Of a stretch of 64,000 nt of DNA, positions 8,537-18,523 are shown piece by piece. The position numbers and the translations under genes were made by a program. The notes beneath the pieces are model-generated. The model did no database searches, had not been told where the DNA came from, and worked only from the letters and a program-made list of their open reading frames with translations. Origin of the DNA: Streptomyces maremycinicus (GTDB lineage Bacteria > Actinomycetota > Actinomycetes > Streptomycetales > Streptomycetaceae); assembly GCF_001184025.1 (NCBI RefSeq), contig NZ_BBYG01000011.1:544288-608287 (forward strand), in the 5' to 3' direction. Each line of letters starts with the position of its first letter. The first letter of the stretch is position 1.

Positions 8537-10480
8537 ATGTCGACACGCATGCGCTTCACGATCTGGAGACCGCTCGCGACCGCCGCCATCACCCTCCTGG
8601 TGGCCGCCTTCCTCACCCCGACCGCGGCCCACGGCGCCCCGCGCGAGAGCCGGCCCGTGTACTCCTACGAGAACGCCGTCCGCGAGTCCGTCTGGGTGGA
8701 CACCGGACTCGACGGCGACAGCGACGGCAGGACGGACCGCGTCGCCGTCGACATCGTCCGCCCCCGCGAGCCCGCCGCACAGGGCCGCAGGGTGCCCGTC
8801 ATCATGGACGCCAGCCCCTACTACTCCTGCTGCGGCCGCGGCAACGAGAGCCAGCGCAAGACGTACGACGCCGCCGGGAACGTCGTGCAGATGCCGCTGT
8901 TCTACGACAACTACTTCGTGCCCCGCGGCTATGCCTTCGTCGGCGTCGACCTCGCCGGCACCAACCGCTCCGACGGCTGCGTCGACGTCGGCGGACCCTC
9001 CGACATCCGGTCCGCCAAGGCCGTCGTCGACTGGCTGAACGGCCGCGCGAGGGCGTACACCACCCGCACCGGCACCACGACCGCCCAGGCGGACTGGACC
9101 AACGGCAGAACCGGCATGATCGGCAAGAGCTGGGACGGCACCATAGCCAACGGCGTCGCCGCCACCGGCGTGAAGGGCCTGGAAACCATCGTCCCGATCG
9201 CCGCCATCTCCTCCTGGTACGACTACTACTTCGCCCAGGGCGCCCCTCTCTACGACTCCGGACCCGACTGGCTCTCCGACTACGTCGACAGCCCCGAGGC
9301 GCGCGCCAGGTGCGCCGCCGTCCAGCGGCGACTCGTCGACGAGGCCCCGCGCACCGGCGACCTGACGTCGCTGTGGAGCGAGCGCGACTACGTCGCGGAC
9401 GCGCGCAAGGTCAGGGCGAGCGTCTTCCTCGTCCACGGCCTCCAGGACCTCAACGTCCGCACCAAGCACCTCGGCCCGTGGTGGGACGCCCTCGCGAAGA
9501 ACGGCGTCGAGCGCAAGATCTGGCTCTCCCAGACCGGCCACGTCGACCCCTTCGACTTCCGCCGCGCCGCCTGGGTGGACACCCTGCACCGCTGGTTCGA
9601 CCACGAACTCCTCGGCTACGACAACGGCATCGACCGCGAGCCGATGGCCGACATCGAACGCCACCCCGACCAGTGGGCCACCTCCGCCGTCTGGCCGCCG
9701 CACGGCACCCGCACCGCCACCCTGCGCCCCTCCACCGGTGACGAGCCCGGCGTCGGCACCCTCGGCCTGCGCAGGGGCACGGGTACCGCCACCTTCACCG
9801 ACGACCCACGGCTGAGCGAGACCGAGTGGGCCGAGCAGATCGACACCCCTTCCTCCGCCAAGGCCGGATTCGTCACCGGTGCCCTCACCCGTGACCTGCG
9901 CCTGTCCGGCTCCTCCCAGGTCACCGTCACCGCCACGCCCACCACCGCGACGGCCCATCTGAGCGCCGTCCTCGTCGACGTCGGCCCCGACACCATCCGC
10001 GACTACGCGGCGAGCGGCGAGGGCGTCACCACCCTCACCGACCGCACCTGCTGGGGTGCTAGCACGACGGGCGACAGCGCCTGCTTCAAGGAGACGGCGG
10101 CGCGGACCGTGGACGTCGGCCGGACGGTCGTCAGCCGGGGCTGGGCCGACCTCGGCACCTACGCCGACCCCGGCAAGGGCGTCCCGCTCACCCCGGGCCG
10201 GGCGTACACCCTCACCCTCGACCTGGCGGCCACCGACCATGTCGTCCCGGCCGGTCACCGGCTCGCACTGATCGTCGCCGGCACCGACCGGGACCTCATC
10301 GACCCGCCGGCCGACACCCCCACCGTCACCCTGGACCTGTCCCGGACCTCGGCCCGGGTCCCGTTCGTCGGCGGCGCGGACGCCTTCGCCCGTGCCACGT
10401 CGGGATCGGCGGTGGTCGGCCCGGGCACCCGGTCCCCGGACGGTGCGGGAACCCCGTACCGCGCCCACCGGATCCCGTAA
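8537..10480 (+). CDS. secreted Xaa-Pro dipeptidyl-peptidase / S15 acyl-esterase family protein
   Basis: A 647-residue alpha/beta hydrolase of family S15 (X-Pro dipeptidyl-peptidase or CocE-like). The N-terminus has a signal peptide (residues about 1-33, ending AAHGAP). The nucleophile elbow GKSWDG carries Ser at about residue 198; the catalytic Asp and His are probably in LQDLNV and GHVDPFD. The C-terminal part is the jelly-roll PepX_C domain. An alternative start is the ATG at 8549. It encodes a presumed extracellular peptidase and is divergent from the M1 aminopeptidase gene, which suggests joint protein scavenging. Confidence 0.9.
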   Translation: MSTRMRFTIWRPLATAAITLLVAAFLTPTAAHGAPRESRPVYSYENAVRESVWVDTGLDGDSDGRTDRVAVDIVRPREPAAQGRRVPVIMDASPYYSCCGRGNESQRKTYDAAGNVVQMPLFYDNYFVPRGYAFVGVDLAGTNRSDGCVDVGGPSDIRSAKAVVDWLNGRARAYTTRTGTTTAQADWTNGRTGMIGKSWDGTIANGVAATGVKGLETIVPIAAISSWYDYYFAQGAPLYDSGPDWLSDYVDSPEARARCAAVQRRLVDEAPRTGDLTSLWSERDYVADARKVRASVFLVHGLQDLNVRTKHLGPWWDALAKNGVERKIWLSQTGHVDPFDFRRAAWVDTLHRWFDHELLGYDNGIDREPMADIERHPDQWATSAVWPPHGTRTATLRPSTGDEPGVGTLGLRRGTGTATFTDDPRLSETEWAEQIDTPSSAKAGFVTGALTRDLRLSGSSQVTVTATPTTATAHLSAVLVDVGPDTIRDYAASGEGVTTLTDRTCWGASTTGDSACFKETAARTVDVGRTVVSRGWADLGTYADPGKGVPLTPGRAYTLTLDLAATDHVVPAGHRLALIVAGTDRDLIDPPADTPTVTLDLSRTSARVPFVGGADAFARATSGSAVVGPGTRSPDGAGTPYRAHRIP

Positions 10481-10505
10481 CCGGGGCGCGTACACAGCCG
10501 CCGGG

Positions 10506-11468
10506 TCAGGAGGCGGCCGGGAGCACCAGTCCGGCCGCCTCCTCCGCACAGCCCCAGGCCACCGTCACGCCCGCCCCGCCGTGCCCGTAGTGGTGCACCA
10601 CGGTCCGTCCGTCCGGCAGCTCCGCCCGCTCCAGCCGGACCGCCGCCCGGACGGGCCGCAGCCCGACCCGGTGCTCCAGGATCCGGGCCCCGGCGACCTC
10701 CGGCCGCAGGGCCGCGCAGCGCCGCACGATCGCCTCGGCCACCTTCGGATCCGGCTCCAGCGACCACACGTCGTCCTGCGCCGTACCGCCCAGCAGCAGC
10801 CGTCCGCCGTGCGGGAACAGGTAGGCGATCTCGCCGTCCGGGCCGGTGGAGACGAGCCAGGTGTCGACGCCGGGGTTCTCCACGACGACGAGCTGACCCC
10901 GAACGGGCCGCACCGAGGGGTCCGCCGCCAGCCGTCCGGCGTCCAGCCCCGTGCAGTTGACCACCACCGGCGCCTCGGCCTGCGCCAGGTCGGTCACCGT
11001 GCGCTCCTCGACCGTGCCGCCCGCCCGCAGCAGCCGCCGGCGGAGCCAGGGCAGATAGGCCGACATGTCGATCAGCGGCAGCCGGGCCCGGACACCGGTG
11101 CCCACGCCGTACTCGCGCGCCGTCGTCCGGCGCAGCCCGGCCAGCCGGTCGGCCGCCCAGCCCTCGACCTCGTCCAGGTCCGTCTCGCCGAGTATCCCCT
11201 CGACCAGGCGCACGCCCGTCTCCCCGGGCCGCCCGGCGAGCTCCTCGTAGATCTCCAGCGAGCGCAGCGCCCACGCCCGCGCCGACGCGATCGGCTCGAT
11301 GTGGTACGGCCACCACAGGGCGCCGGCCACCGCGGACGTCGTCCGCTCGACCGGATCGCGGGTCCAGACCCGGACGCGCAGGCCGCGCTCGGCGAGCACG
11401 ACGGCCGTCGCCAGCCCGATGACCCCGCCGCCGACCACGATCACATCGCCGTTTCGTCGCGTGTCCAC
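10506..11468 (-). CDS. D-amino-acid oxidase family FAD-dependent oxidoreductase
   Basis: A 320-residue FAD enzyme that oxidatively deaminates D-amino acids to 2-oxo acids, ammonia and hydrogen peroxide. The dinucleotide-binding motif VIVVGGGVIGLATA is at the N-terminus, NCTGLDA in the middle, and the C-terminal DAAO signature HHYGHGGAGVTVAWGCA closes the protein. Length matches bacterial DAAO. The GTG at 11468 is the nearest start to the Rossmann motif; upstream in-frame sequence runs into the divergent promoter. It converges on the S15 gene. Confidence 0.92.
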   Translation of the reverse strand: MDTRRNGDVIVVGGGVIGLATAVVLAERGLRVRVWTRDPVERTTSAVAGALWWPYHIEPIASARAWALRSLEIYEELAGRPGETGVRLVEGILGETDLDEVEGWAADRLAGLRRTTAREYGVGTGVRARLPLIDMSAYLPWLRRRLLRAGGTVEERTVTDLAQAEAPVVVNCTGLDAGRLAADPSVRPVRGQLVVVENPGVDTWLVSTGPDGEIAYLFPHGGRLLLGGTAQDDVWSLEPDPKVAEAIVRRCAALRPEVAGARILEHRVGLRPVRAAVRLERAELPDGRTVVHHYGHGGAGVTVAWGCAEEAAGLVLPAAS

Positions 11469-11562
11469 GCCCGGACGGTAACGGACCGCGTCGCCGTACG
11501 GCGAGATCGCGGGGGAACCGGCGCGAGCGCACCCGCGGACGCCCACTAGGATCTACGACCTG

Positions 11563-13203
11563 ATGACTGCCACCCTCGTCGCCAAGAACCTCGCCGCCGG
11601 CCACGGCGACCGCTCCCTCTTCTCCGGGCTCGACCTCGTCGTCGCCCCCGGTGACGTGATCGGGCTGGTCGGTGCCAACGGCGCGGGCAAGTCCACCCTG
11701 CTCCAGCTGCTCGCCGGGCTCACCCCGCCCGAGCAGGGCGAACGCAGGCTCTCCCCGCCGACCGCGACCGTCGGCCATCTGCCCCAGGAACCCGAGCGCC
11801 GTCCCGGCGAGAGCGTGCGGGAGTTCCTCGCCCGCCGCACCGGCGTCGCCGAGGCGCAGCGCACCATGGACGAGGCCACCCAGGCCCTGGTCGACGGGGC
11901 GCCCGGCGCCGACGACGCCTACGCGACGAGCCTGGAGCGCTGGCTCGACCTCGGCGGCGCCGACCTCGACGAGCGCGCCGAGGACGTCACCGACTCGCTC
12001 GGCCTCGGAGTCGGCCTCGACCAGCCGATGACCTCCCTGTCCGGCGGGCAGGCCGCCCGCGCGGGCCTCGCCTCCCTGCTCCTGTCCCGCTACGACGTCT
12101 TCCTCCTCGACGAGCCGACCAACGACCTCGACCTCGACGGTCTGGAGCGCCTGGAACGCTTCGTGAAGGGTCTGCGCGCCGGGACCGTCGTCGTCAGCCA
12201 CGACCGCGAGTTCCTCACCCGCACGGTCACCAAGGTCCTCGAACTCGACCTCGCCCAGCAGCAGATCAACCTCTACGGCGGCGGCTACGACGCCTACCTG
12301 GAGGAGCGGGACGTGGCCCGTCGGCACGCCCGCGAGGACTTCGAGGAGTACGCCGACAAGAAGGCGGCCCTCCAGGACCGCGCGCAGACCCAGCGCTCCT
12401 GGATGGACAAGGGCGTGAAGAACGCGCGCCGCAAGGCGGGCAACGACAACGACAAGATCGGCCGCAAGTTCCGCAGCGAGGCCAGCGAGAAGCAGGCCGC
12501 GAAGGCCCGGCAGACCCAGCGCATGATCGAGCGCCTGGAGACCGTCGAGGAGCCGCGCAAGGAGTGGGAGCTGCGCATGGAGATCGCGTCCGCGCCGCGC
12601 TCCGGCGCCGTGGTCGCCACCCTGCGCGAGGCCGAGGTACGGCGGGGCGGCTTCACCTTCGGGCCGGTGACCCTCCAGATCGACTGGGCCGACCGGGTCG
12701 CGGTGACCGGCGCGAACGGCGCGGGCAAGTCGACCCTGCTCGGCGCGCTGCTCGGGCGGGTCCCGCTGGACGCCGGACAGGCCACCCTCGGCTCGGGCGT
12801 CCTGGTCGGCGAGGTCGACCAGGCCCGGCAGCTGTTCCACGGATCCGAGTCCCTGCTGGACGCGTTCCGCGCGGCCGTGCCCGACACCGAACCGGCCGAC
12901 GTACGCACCCTGCTGGCCAAGTTCGGCCTGAAGTCGGACCATGTGACGCGTGCGGCGGCGAGCCTGTCACCCGGCGAACGCACCCGCGCCGCCCTCGCGC
13001 TGCTCCAGGGGCGGGGCGTCAACCTCCTCGTCCTCGACGAGCCGACGAACCACCTGGACCTCCCGGCGATCGAGCAGCTGGAAGCGGCCCTCGACGCCTA
13101 CGAGGGCACGCTGCTCCTGGTCACCCACGACCGGCGCATGCTGGACGCGGTCCATGTCACGCGCCGCCTGGAGGTCGCCGCGGGCAAGGTGACCGAGCGC
13201 TAG
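11563..13203 (+). CDS. ABC-F family ATP-binding protein
   Basis: A 546-residue soluble tandem ATPase of the ABC-F (ribosome-associated) class, with no membrane segments. Two Walker A motifs, both GANGAGKST, lie near residues 37-45 and 384-392. The signature sequences are LSGGQAARA and LSPGERTRA, and the Walker B regions read LLDEPTNDLD and VLDEPTNHLD. The charged linker between the two domains is Lys/Arg-rich, as expected. A TAGGAT box at 11547-11552 sits about 10 nt before the ATG, and there is no clear ribosome-binding site, so the mRNA may be leaderless. Whether it protects ribosomes from antibiotics or has a housekeeping role cannot be told from sequence. Confidence 0.93.
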   Translation: MTATLVAKNLAAGHGDRSLFSGLDLVVAPGDVIGLVGANGAGKSTLLQLLAGLTPPEQGERRLSPPTATVGHLPQEPERRPGESVREFLARRTGVAEAQRTMDEATQALVDGAPGADDAYATSLERWLDLGGADLDERAEDVTDSLGLGVGLDQPMTSLSGGQAARAGLASLLLSRYDVFLLDEPTNDLDLDGLERLERFVKGLRAGTVVVSHDREFLTRTVTKVLELDLAQQQINLYGGGYDAYLEERDVARRHAREDFEEYADKKAALQDRAQTQRSWMDKGVKNARRKAGNDNDKIGRKFRSEASEKQAAKARQTQRMIERLETVEEPRKEWELRMEIASAPRSGAVVATLREAEVRRGGFTFGPVTLQIDWADRVAVTGANGAGKSTLLGALLGRVPLDAGQATLGSGVLVGEVDQARQLFHGSESLLDAFRAAVPDTEPADVRTLLAKFGLKSDHVTRAAASLSPGERTRAALALLQGRGVNLLVLDEPTNHLDLPAIEQLEAALDAYEGTLLLVTHDRRMLDAVHVTRRLEVAAGKVTER

Positions 13204-13246
13204 ACCGGCCCCCGGTCGCTCCCGCCTCGCCCTGTCTGCTCGCCGG

Positions 13247-13307
13247 CCCGGCAGCGCCGTCCGGACGTACCCACGGACGGCGCTGCCGGGGCCCGGCAGC
13301 GCCGGGC
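13247..13307. terminator. double-hairpin bidirectional terminator
   Basis: A 17-bp perfect stem (13247-13263 pairing with 13274-13290, 10-nt loop) is followed at once by a second hairpin, gcccggc-agc-gccgggc. It lies between the convergent ABC-F and tex genes. Confidence 0.8.
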
Positions 13308-13327
13308 CCCGGTGGAGTGTGCCGCCG

Positions 13328-15742
13328 TCAGCGCCGGCCCTTCTTGGGGTCGACGAGGCCCGCCCGGCGCAGTGCGTCGGCCATGGCGCTGTTTCCCGGC
13401 GGGGGAGTCTGGCGCGAACCGCCGCCTCCGCCCCCGCCGGAGCCTCCGCCGCGCTGCCCGCCCTGCTGCCGCTGCTGCGGCGGACGCCCGCCGCCGCGCT
13501 GGGGCCGGCCTCCGCCGGAGGACGGGCCCTGACCGCCCTGCGGGGCCGCCTCGTCGTCCAGCCGGAGCGTCAGCGAGATCCGCTTGCGCGGGATGTCGAC
13601 GTCGAGGACCTTCACCTTGACGATGTCACCGGGCTTGACGACGTCCCTGGGGTCCTTGACGAACGTCTTCGACAGGGCGGACACATGCGCCAGGCCGTCC
13701 TGGTGGACGCCGACGTCGATGAACGCCCCGAAGGCCGCCACGTTCGTCACGACACCCTCCAGGACCATCCCGGAGGACAGGTCGGAGATCTTCTCCACCC
13801 CCTCCTTGAAGGTGGCCGTCCTGAAGGCGGGCCGCGGGTCACGCCCGGGCTTCTCCAGCTCCCTGAGGATGTCCGTGACGGTCGGCAGACCGAACGTCTC
13901 GTCCACGAAGTCCGTCGGCCGCAGCGAGCGCAGCACGCCCGTGTTGCCGATGAGGGACGCCACCTCCTGGCCGGAGCTCTTCACCATGCGCCGCACCACC
14001 GGGTACGCCTCCGGGTGCACGCTGGAGGAGTCCAGCGGGTCGCTGCCGCCGCGGATGCGCAGGAAGCCCGCGCACTGCTCGTACGCCTTCGGGCCGAGCC
14101 GGGCCACCTTCTTCAGCTCGGAACGGGAGGTGAAGGGCCCGTTGGCATCCCGGTGCGCCACGATGTTCTCGGCGAGTCCGGTGGAGATGCCCGACACCCG
14201 GGACAGGAGCCGCGCCGAGGCCGTGTTGACGTCCACGCCCACGCCGTTCACACAGTCCTCCACCACCGCGTCCAGCGAACGCGACAGCTTCACCTCGGAC
14301 AGGTCGTGCTGGTACTGGCCGACGCCGATCGACTTGGGGTCGATCTTCACCAGCTCGGCGAGCGGGTCCTGGAGCCGGCGGGCGATCGACACGGCGCCGC
14401 GCAGCGACACGTCCATGTCGGGCAGCTCCTGGGAGGCGAAGGCGGAGGCCGAGTACACGGAGGCGCCCGCCTCGGACACCATCACCTTGGTGAGCTTCAA
14501 CTCCGGGTGCTTGGTGATGAGTTCACCGGCGAGCTTGTCGGTCTCCCGGGACGCCGTGCCGTTGCCGATGGCGATCAGGTCGACCGCGTGCTCCTTCGAG
14601 AGCCGCGCGAGCTTGGCGATCGCCTCGTCCCACCTGTTCGCCGGGACGTGCGGGTGGATCACGTCCGTGGCGACGACCTTGCCGGTCGCGTCCACCACGG
14701 CGACCTTCACGCCCGTACGGAAGCCGGGGTCCAGGCCCAGCGTCGCGCGCGTGCCGGCCGGGGCGGCGAGCAGCAGGTCACGGAGGTTGGCGGCGAAGAC
14801 GTCGACCGCCTCGTCCTCGGCGGCCGTCCGCAGCCGCAGCCGCAGGTCGATGCCGAGGTGCACCAGGAGCCGGGTGCGCCAGGCCCAGCGGACCGTGTCC
14901 GTCAGCCACTTGTCGCCCGGGCGGCCGCGGTCGGCGATGCCGAAGCGGCTCGCCACGATCCCCTCGTACGACGAGGGGCCGGGCTGCTCCGAGGGCTCCT
15001 CCGGCTCCAGGACGAGGTCGAGGACCTCCTCCTTCTCGCCGCGCAGCATCGCCAGCACGCGGTGCGAGGGCAGGGCCGTGAACGGCTCGGCGAAGTCGAA
15101 GTAGTCGGCGAACTTCGCGCCCGCCTCCTCCTTGCCCTCGCGCACCTTGGCGGCCAGCCGCCCGCGCTTCCACATGCGCTCGCGCAGCTCCCCGATCAGA
15201 TCGGCGTCCTCCGAGAACCGCTCGGTGAGGATCGCCCGCGCGCCGTCCAGCGCGGCCTGCGGATCGGCGACGCCCTTGTCGGCGTCGACGAACGCGGCGG
15301 CCGCCGCGAGCGGATCGACCGTCGGGTCGCCGAGCAGCCCCTCGGCGAGCGGCTCGAGGCCCGCCTCGCGCGCGATCTGCGCCTTGGTGCGCCGCTTGGG
15401 CTTGAACGGCAGGTAGATGTCCTCCAGCCGTGCCTTGGTCTCGGCGCCGAGGATCTGCGCGCGCAGCGCGTCGGTGAGCTTGCCCTGCTCGCCCACCGAC
15501 TCCAGGATCGCCGTCCGCCGCTCCTCCAGCTCCCGCAGGTAGCGCAACCGCTCCTCGATCGTGCGCAGCTGCGCGTCGTCGAGCATCTCGGTCGCTTCCT
15601 TGCGGTAGCGGGCGATGAAAGGCACCGTCGAGCCGCCGTCGAGCAGCTCCACGGCGGCCTTCACCTGCCGCTGCCGTACGCCGAGTTCCTCGGCGATCCT
15701 GCCTTCGATGGACCCTGATTCGATGGACCCGGGTGTCGTCAC
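13328..15742 (-). CDS. tex: Tex family RNA-binding transcription accessory protein
   Basis: An 804-residue Tex protein, a conserved nucleic-acid-binding factor. It has the N-terminal helical domain ([15 protein letters not shown]), the YqgF/RNase H-like domain around [17 protein letters not shown], a helix-hairpin-helix segment ([14 protein letters not shown]) and a C-terminal S1 RNA-binding domain ([19 protein letters not shown]). A Gly/Arg/Gln-rich, low-complexity tail follows, longer than in enterobacterial Tex. The GTG at 15742 is preceded by ggagaagg. The first codons carry a 15-bp tandem duplication ([10 protein letters not shown]). Confidence 0.95.
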   Translation of the reverse strand: MTTPGSIESGSIEGRIAEELGVRQRQVKAAVELLDGGSTVPFIARYRKEATEMLDDAQLRTIEERLRYLRELEERRTAILESVGEQGKLTDALRAQILGAETKARLEDIYLPFKPKRRTKAQIAREAGLEPLAEGLLGDPTVDPLAAAAAFVDADKGVADPQAALDGARAILTERFSEDADLIGELRERMWKRGRLAAKVREGKEEAGAKFADYFDFAEPFTALPSHRVLAMLRGEKEEVLDLVLEPEEPSEQPGPSSYEGIVASRFGIADRGRPGDKWLTDTVRWAWRTRLLVHLGIDLRLRLRTAAEDEAVDVFAANLRDLLLAAPAGTRATLGLDPGFRTGVKVAVVDATGKVVATDVIHPHVPANRWDEAIAKLARLSKEHAVDLIAIGNGTASRETDKLAGELITKHPELKLTKVMVSEAGASVYSASAFASQELPDMDVSLRGAVSIARRLQDPLAELVKIDPKSIGVGQYQHDLSEVKLSRSLDAVVEDCVNGVGVDVNTASARLLSRVSGISTGLAENIVAHRDANGPFTSRSELKKVARLGPKAYEQCAGFLRIRGGSDPLDSSSVHPEAYPVVRRMVKSSGQEVASLIGNTGVLRSLRPTDFVDETFGLPTVTDILRELEKPGRDPRPAFRTATFKEGVEKISDLSSGMVLEGVVTNVAAFGAFIDVGVHQDGLAHVSALSKTFVKDPRDVVKPGDIVKVKVLDVDIPRKRISLTLRLDDEAAPQGGQGPSSGGGRPQRGGGRPPQQRQQGGQRGGGSGGGGGGGSRQTPPPGNSAMADALRRAGLVDPKKGRR

Positions 15743-15823
15743 GATCCCGTACCGCCTTCTCCACTGAGGTTGCGCGGCAATTGTGGCAGGTGACACCGAC
15801 ACCCGGGGATCAGGGCGCGGCCG

Positions 15824-15955
15824 TCAGGCCCTGCGGCTCCTGGTGGACCCCGACGCCCCGCCGAAGAGCCGGGCCAGCGCCCGGAAAGGCAGCGTCACCA
15901 CGGTGGCGACGGCGCCACCGATCTGCCGCAGCACGTCTGCGATCGCACGGAACAC
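15824..15955 (-). CDS. 43-residue LPFR-motif small protein
   Basis: A short gene that is easily missed: GTG at 15955 preceded by aaagggg at good spacing, then 43 codons to a TGA at 15824. The product begins VFRAIADVLRQIGGAVATVV and continues with TLPFRALARLFGGAS before a basic tail. The amphipathic or hydrophobic helix followed by LPFRALARLFGG recalls the 'LPFR motif small protein' annotated in many streptomycetes, which is recalled from memory and not checked. Function is unknown; the helix suggests membrane association. It lies just upstream of tex on the same strand. Confidence 0.7.
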   Translation of the reverse strand: MFRAIADVLRQIGGAVATVVTLPFRALARLFGGASGSTRSRRA

Positions 15956-16106
15956 GAGATTCCCCTTTCGTCCCTCGTCCCCCGGCCGCTCCGGCCGGGA
16001 TGTTCCTGGTACCTCGGGATCGCCGGATCATGCCGACGGATCATGGCCGGAAAGGTGGGGAACCCGTCATTGCCGCCCCGCGAACCGCCCGCGAACAATC
16101 GTCCCC

Positions 16107-17078
16107 ATGGCGCAGCGCACCGTTCCCACCGTCCTCATCGTGCTCTTCGACGGAGTCCAGAGCCTCGACGTGACCGGCCCCCTGGAGGTCTTCGCGGGTG
16201 CCGAACTGCACACCCCGGGCACCTACCGGATCCGCACGGCATCCCTGGACGGCGCTCCCGTGCGCACCTCCAGCGGGCTGACCCTGGTACCGGACGAGGC
16301 CCTCACGCGCGCGGGCGACCCGCACACCCTGCTCGTCCCCGGCGGCCGGGGCACCCGCGGCGCGGACACCGCGCCGCTCACGGACTGGCTGCGCGTCAAC
16401 GCCCCGCGCGCGGAGCGCCTCGTCTCGGTCTGCACCGGCGCGACCCTGCTCGCCGCCGCGGGTCTGCTCGACGGCCGCCGGGCGACGACCCACTGGGCGT
16501 ACTGCGACCGGCTCGCCCGCGACCACCCGGCCGTGGAGGTCGACCCCGACCCGATCTTCGTCCGGGACGGGCACGTCCACACCTCGGCAGGCGTCACCTC
16601 CGGCATCGACCTGGCCCTCGCGCTGGTCGAGGAGGACCTCGGCCGCGACGCGGCGCTGACGATCGCCCGCCACCTGGTGGTCTTCCTGCGCCGGCCCGGG
16701 AACCAGGCCCAGTTCAGCGTGCAGCTGGCCGCCCAGACGGCCGAGCGGGCACCCCTGCGGGAGGTCCAGCAGTGGATCACCGAGCATCCCGCCGCCGACC
16801 TGAGCGTCGAGTCGCTCGCCGCCCGCGCCCTGCTCTCCCCGCGGCACTTCGCCCGCGCCTTCCGCGAGGAGACCGGCGTGACACCGGGCCGCTATGTCGA
16901 CCGGGTCCGGCTGGAGCACGCCCGCCGCCTGCTGGAGGACACGGCGGACGGTGTCGAGGAGGTCTCCCGCGCGAGCGGCTACGGCACCCCCGAGGCCATG
17001 CGGCGCGCCTTCGTCAAGGCGCTCGGCACGCCCCCGGGGGAGTACCGCCGACGGTTCCGCCCCGCGCCCGCCCACTGA
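16107..17078 (+). CDS. GlxA-type transcriptional regulator (DJ-1/PfpI domain plus AraC HTH)
   Basis: A 323-residue regulator. Residues about 5-185 form a DJ-1/PfpI (class I glutamine-amidotransferase-like) domain with the VCTGATLLAAAGLLDGRRAT elbow. The C-terminal 100 residues form an AraC/XylS double helix-turn-helix (LSVESLAARALLSPRHFARA ... FRRAF-like second helix). The ATG at 16107 begins MAQRTVPTVLIVLFDG. The next gene is a stand-alone DJ-1 protein on the same strand, the common arrangement in which the regulator controls its paralogous enzyme. The ligand is unknown. Confidence 0.92.
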   Translation: MAQRTVPTVLIVLFDGVQSLDVTGPLEVFAGAELHTPGTYRIRTASLDGAPVRTSSGLTLVPDEALTRAGDPHTLLVPGGRGTRGADTAPLTDWLRVNAPRAERLVSVCTGATLLAAAGLLDGRRATTHWAYCDRLARDHPAVEVDPDPIFVRDGHVHTSAGVTSGIDLALALVEEDLGRDAALTIARHLVVFLRRPGNQAQFSVQLAAQTAERAPLREVQQWITEHPAADLSVESLAARALLSPRHFARAFREETGVTPGRYVDRVRLEHARRLLEDTADGVEEVSRASGYGTPEAMRRAFVKALGTPPGEYRRRFRPAPAH

Positions 17079-17123
17079 AACCCCGTCCACCGGAACCCCG
17101 TCCACCGAAACACCGCGCATCGA
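17079..17123 (+). repeat. three 15-bp tandem repeats between GlxA and DJ-1 genes
   Basis: Units aaccccgtccaccgg, aaccccgtccaccga and the degenerate aacaccgcgcatcga run head to tail directly after the GlxA stop codon. A fourth, more decayed unit may follow. This looks like a slippage-type expansion with no evident function. Confidence 0.75.
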
Positions 17124-17151
17124 AGCCCCGTGAGTCCAGTGAGAGGACCCC

Positions 17152-17787
17152 ATGCAGATCGCCGTCGTCGTCTACGACCGTTTCACCGCCCTCGACGCCG
17201 TGGGCCCCTACGAGATGCTCTCCCGTGCCCCGGGCGCGGAGACCGTCTTCGTGGCCGAGGAGAGGGGGCCCGTCCGTACCGAGACCGGCTTCCTGGCCGT
17301 CACCGCCGACCGGGCGCTGTCCGAGGTCCCCGCGCCCGACGTCGTGATCGTCTCCGGAGGGCCCGGCCAGAGCGCGCTGATGGACCACGAGCCCCTGCTC
17401 GACTGGCTCCGGGCCGCCGACGCCACCAGCACCTGGACGACCTCGGTGTGCTCCGGATCCCTGCTGCTGGCCGCCGCGGGCCTCCTCGAAGGCCGCCGGG
17501 CCACCTCGCACTGGCTGGCCCTCCAGCAGCTCGAGGCGTTCGGGGCCGAGCCGACCGGCGAACGCGTCGTCTTCGACGGCAAGTACGTCACCGCGGCCGG
17601 CGTCTCCTCCGGCATCGACATGGGACTCGCCCTGCTCGGCCGGATCGCGGGCGACGACCATGCCCGGGCCGTCCAGCTGGCCACGGAGTACGACCCGCGA
17701 CCGCCCTACGACGCGGGCGCCCCGCACAAGGCGCCGGCCCACCTGGTGGAGAAGCTGCGGGCCCGCAGCCGGTTCATCCTGACGTAG
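17152..17787 (+). CDS. DJ-1/PfpI family protein
   Basis: A 211-residue single-domain DJ-1/PfpI-superfamily protein. The nucleophile elbow TSVCSGSLLLAAAG places Cys at about residue 100, and RRATSHW follows, as in isonitrile-hydratase-like members. It starts with ATG after a gagagg ribosome-binding site and sits 73 bp behind a GlxA-type regulator. Possible activities in this branch are isonitrile hydratase, amidase or glyoxalase III; none can be chosen here. Its last 14 bp overlap the convergent enoyl-CoA hydratase gene. Confidence 0.9.
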   Translation: MQIAVVVYDRFTALDAVGPYEMLSRAPGAETVFVAEERGPVRTETGFLAVTADRALSEVPAPDVVIVSGGPGQSALMDHEPLLDWLRAADATSTWTTSVCSGSLLLAAAGLLEGRRATSHWLALQQLEAFGAEPTGERVVFDGKYVTAAGVSSGIDMGLALLGRIAGDDHARAVQLATEYDPRPPYDAGAPHKAPAHLVEKLRARSRFILT

Positions 17788-18523
17788 TCCAGGTGAAGCG
17801 CGGCTCCCTGCGCTCCAGGAACGCGGCGACGCCCTCCGCGGTGTCGCCGCTGCCGCGCGCCTGAGCGCTCCAGTGGGCGTCCCGGTCCGTGCGGCCGTTC
17901 GCGAACTCCTTCGCGGCGGCCTGGGTCAGCCGGGAGCGGGAGACCAGCACCCGGGTGAACTCCGCGACCCGCTCGTCGAGTCCGTCGACGGGCAGCACCT
18001 CGTCGACGAGCCCCGTGCGCAGCGCCCGCTCGGTGTCGATCAACTCGCCGGAGAACAAGAGGTACTTGGCGGTGGCCGGACCCACCAGGGAGACCAGGCG
18101 CCGGGTGGCGGAGGACGGATAGACGATGCCGAGCCTGGCCGGCGTCACCCCGAACTGCGCGCCCTCCTCGGCGAACCGCAGGTCGCATGCCGCGGCGAGC
18201 TGGGCGCCACCCCCGACGCAGTGCCCGCGGATCGCGGCCAGCGTCGGCTTCGGGAACGCCGCCAGGGCCTCCTCGGCCCGCACCGCCAGCTCCTGCGCCT
18301 CCTCCGGCGATCTCCGGAGCGTGGAGATGTCGGCCCCCGCGCAGAAGGTGCCGCCCGCGCCGGTCAGCACCAGCACCCGCACCGCCGGGTCGGCGGCCAG
18401 CGTGTCGAGCAACGGGGGCAGCGCCGCCCACATCGCGGCCGTCATGGCGTTGCGCTTGGCCGGGTGGTGCAGGACGACGGTGGCGACCTCGTCGGTGACG
18501 CCGTACAGCAGATCGGGCTCCAT
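17774..18523 (-). CDS. enoyl-CoA hydratase/isomerase family protein
   Basis: A 249-residue single-domain crotonase-fold protein. LTGAGGTFCAGADISTL and AIRGHCVGGGAQLAAACDLR supply the two oxyanion-hole loops. The ATG at 18523 (MEPDLLYGV) was chosen because the frame upstream loses family similarity. Crotonase homologues of this length act on many CoA esters (hydratase, isomerase, dehalogenase), so the substrate is open. The 3' end overlaps the stop of the convergent DJ-1 gene. Confidence 0.9.
   Translation of the reverse strand: MEPDLLYGVTDEVATVVLHHPAKRNAMTAAMWAALPPLLDTLAADPAVRVLVLTGAGGTFCAGADISTLRRSPEEAQELAVRAEEALAAFPKPTLAAIRGHCVGGGAQLAAACDLRFAEEGAQFGVTPARLGIVYPSSATRRLVSLVGPATAKYLLFSGELIDTERALRTGLVDEVLPVDGLDERVAEFTRVLVSRSRLTQAAAKEFANGRTDRDAHWSAQARGSGDTAEGVAAFLERREPRFTWTTSG

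Noticed and set aside
8500..8560. TTGACG as a -35 box for the S15 peptidase
   Set aside because: The matching -10 would fall inside the start codon region and does not resemble a consensus.
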